Below, in pieces: positions 4,413-5,657 of a stretch of 5,657 nucleotides of DNA. The notes beneath the pieces are model-generated. The model had not been told where the DNA came from. It saw nothing but the letters and a program-made list of their open reading frames with translations, and searched no databases. A program made the position numbers and the translations under genes. The stretch covers positions 1-5,657 of the forward strand of contig DLZA01000395.1 in the NCBI GenBank assembly GCA_003447515.1, read 5' to 3'. Each line of letters starts with the position of its first letter. Position 1 is the first letter of the stretch. The stretch is from Paracoccaceae bacterium (GTDB taxonomy: Bacteria > Pseudomonadota > Alphaproteobacteria > Rhodobacterales > Rhodobacteraceae).

Positions 4413-5657
4413 ATGTTTCTAAGTATTTTTGAAATTTTCAAGGTAGGCGTTGGTCCATCTTCCTCTCACACAATGGGGCCGATGACAGCAGCTTCTATGT
4501 TTTTAAACAAACTAAAAACTGAAAAAATTAACGCGCATGCCCTAGGTGGATCTTTGCACGGCTCATTGGCTTTCACTGGCATCGGTCACCGTACAGATCG
4601 AGCCGTCATTCTTGGCCTTGATGGCTTCACACCAGACGATTTTGACCCAGATGCTGCAAAAATGGCCGAAGAACTTATATCCAGCCGTAAAACGGTTAAG
4701 CCTGCAGGCCACACTGAGTACATTTTTGACCCAACTGAAGACCTCGTGTTCGACTATGATACTATTCTTACTGGCCATCCCAACGGCTTGAAACTTTGGG
4801 CAAAGAACGAACACGGCGCAGTCCTAGTAGAACAAATTTACTACTCTATCGGTGGTGGTTTTGTTGCCACAGCTGAAGAGATGGACAAAGTCGAGGCTGA
4901 ACAAGGCGCGATACCCACCGAAGTACCGTTCCCTTTTAAAAATGCTGATTATATGATGGATATGGCCAAGCACTCGGGTAAATCCATCGCACAAATGAAG
5001 TGGGAGAATGAGTTGATCCGTTCTGGACACGAAAACCTTCGTGAACGCATCATGCATATCTGGTATGTTATGAACAATTGTATCGACAAAGGCCTTGAAA
5101 CCTCCGGCATCCTTCCAGGTGGCCTTAACGTAAAACGGCGCGCCATGGGTATCTACGAACAATTGCAGGCCGAGCAAGGGAGAAATGTGATCGCGCCCCA
5201 TATAATAAACGATTGGATTTCTGCTTATGCTATGGCTGTAAACGAAGAAAATGCAGCAGGCAGCAAAGTCGTTACTGCCCCCACAAATGGAGCTGCTGGT
5301 GTCGTACCTGCAACAATCAGGTACTATATGGATCACGTGCCACATGCCAAACAAGAAGACATAGTTGACTTTCTATTAACCGCAGCAGCGATTGGTGGAA
5401 TTATTAAAAACAATGCGTCTATTTCTGGCGCTGAAGTCGGATGTCAGGGCGAAGTTGGCTCTGCATCTGCCATGGCAGCGGCTGGTCTCTGCGCAGTCCT
5501 AGGAGGTACACCTTCACAAGTGGAAAACGCTGCTGAAATTGCACTGGAACACCATCTTGGCATGACATGTGACCCAATCAAAGGTCTTGTCCAAGCTCCA
5601 TGCATGGAACGCAATGGCCTCGTGGCGATCAAAGCAGTTTCTGCAGCGTCCCTGTCC
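4413..5657 (+). CDS. sdaA: L-serine ammonia-lyase (L-serine dehydratase, 4Fe-4S type), C-terminus cut by the window
   Basis: The frame is open for exactly 415 codons to the window edge; single-chain family members have about 455 residues, so roughly 40 are missing. The enzyme deaminates L-serine to pyruvate and ammonia in the cytoplasm, using a 4Fe-4S cluster rather than PLP. The N-terminus (MFLSIFEIFKVGVGPSSSHTMGP, given here as residues 1-23) has the conserved SSSHT with His19. The beta domain occupies about residues 1-150. The catalytic alpha domain carries TAPTNGAAGVVPA (289-301), NNASISGAEVGCQGEVGSAS, and MTCDPIKGLVQAPCMERN. Cys344, Cys386 and Cys397 are the three core cluster ligands and match the spacing of the Legionella enzyme (343, 385, 396). 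The fourth, tail cysteine would be beyond the edge. The ATG is supported by AGGAA seven bases upstream. It is transcribed away from gor. SdaA and SdaB paralogues cannot be told apart here. Confidence 0.95.
   Translation, partial: MFLSIFEIFKVGVGPSSSHTMGPMTAASMFLNKLKTEKINAHALGGSLHGSLAFTGIGHRTDRAVILGLDGFTPDDFDPDAAKMAEELISSRKTVKPAGHTEYIFDPTEDLVFDYDTILTGHPNGLKLWAKNEHGAVLVEQIYYSIGGGFVATAEEMDKVEAEQGAIPTEVPFPFKNADYMMDMAKHSGKSIAQMKWENELIRSGHENLRERIMHIWYVMNNCIDKGLETSGILPGGLNVKRRAMGIYEQLQAEQGRNVIAPHIINDWISAYAMAVNEENAAGSKVVTAPTNGAAGVVPATIRYYMDHVPHAKQEDIVDFLLTAAAIGGIIKNNASISGAEVGCQGEVGSASAMAAAGLCAVLGGTPSQVENAAEIALEHHLGMTCDPIKGLVQAPCMERNGLVAIKAVSAASLS

Noticed and set aside
4824..5354. 176-residue open frame on the minus strand
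   Set aside because: It lies wholly inside the serine deaminase gene, whose family motifs are unmistakable; the opposite-strand product has low-complexity Cys/His-rich composition and no ribosome site.

Overview
The window reads as ordinary chromosome from an alphaproteobacterium of moderate, slightly AT-leaning base composition (judged by eye, not computed). This rests on the gene order hflK - hflC - DUF2065 - Do-family protease, a common alphaproteobacterial arrangement, and on a glutathione reductase with the CVIRGC redox motif shared with plant and cyanobacterial enzymes. I cannot name the genus.

Layout. Five genes lie on the minus strand and are read right to left: glutathione reductase (gor, 4061-2712), hflK (2615-1467), hflC (1467-598), a small DUF2065 membrane protein (569-396), and the first 64 residues of a DegP/HtrA-type periplasmic serine protease (194-1, running off the left edge). 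One gene lies on the plus strand: L-serine ammonia-lyase (sdaA type), from 4413 off the right edge. Its frame is open for 415 codons with no stop, so it is truncated only by the window. The 351-base gap 4062-4412 is a divergent promoter region between gor and sdaA.

How the genes fit together. HflK and HflC form the inner-membrane SPFH complex that surrounds and modulates the FtsH protease. DegP degrades or refolds damaged proteins in the periplasm, and the DUF2065 protein sits between them as a small membrane protein of unknown function. This is an envelope protein-quality-control cluster. Gor regenerates reduced glutathione and lies just upstream in the same direction, with no obvious terminator before hflK, so it may be co-transcribed. 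SdaA converts serine to pyruvate and ammonia with an oxygen-sensitive iron-sulfur cluster and is transcribed away from the others.

I do not see a new defence, mobile or biosynthetic system here. The unexplained structure is all intergenic. In the gor/sdaA gap there is a perfect 10-base direct repeat placed once in front of each gene, and two tiny ORFs in series before sdaA, one of them with four leucine codons in a row. In the DUF2065/degP gap there is a perfect 10-base inverted repeat enclosing two mutually exclusive small hairpins. No tRNA, rRNA, CRISPR, insertion sequence or strong intrinsic terminator was found.
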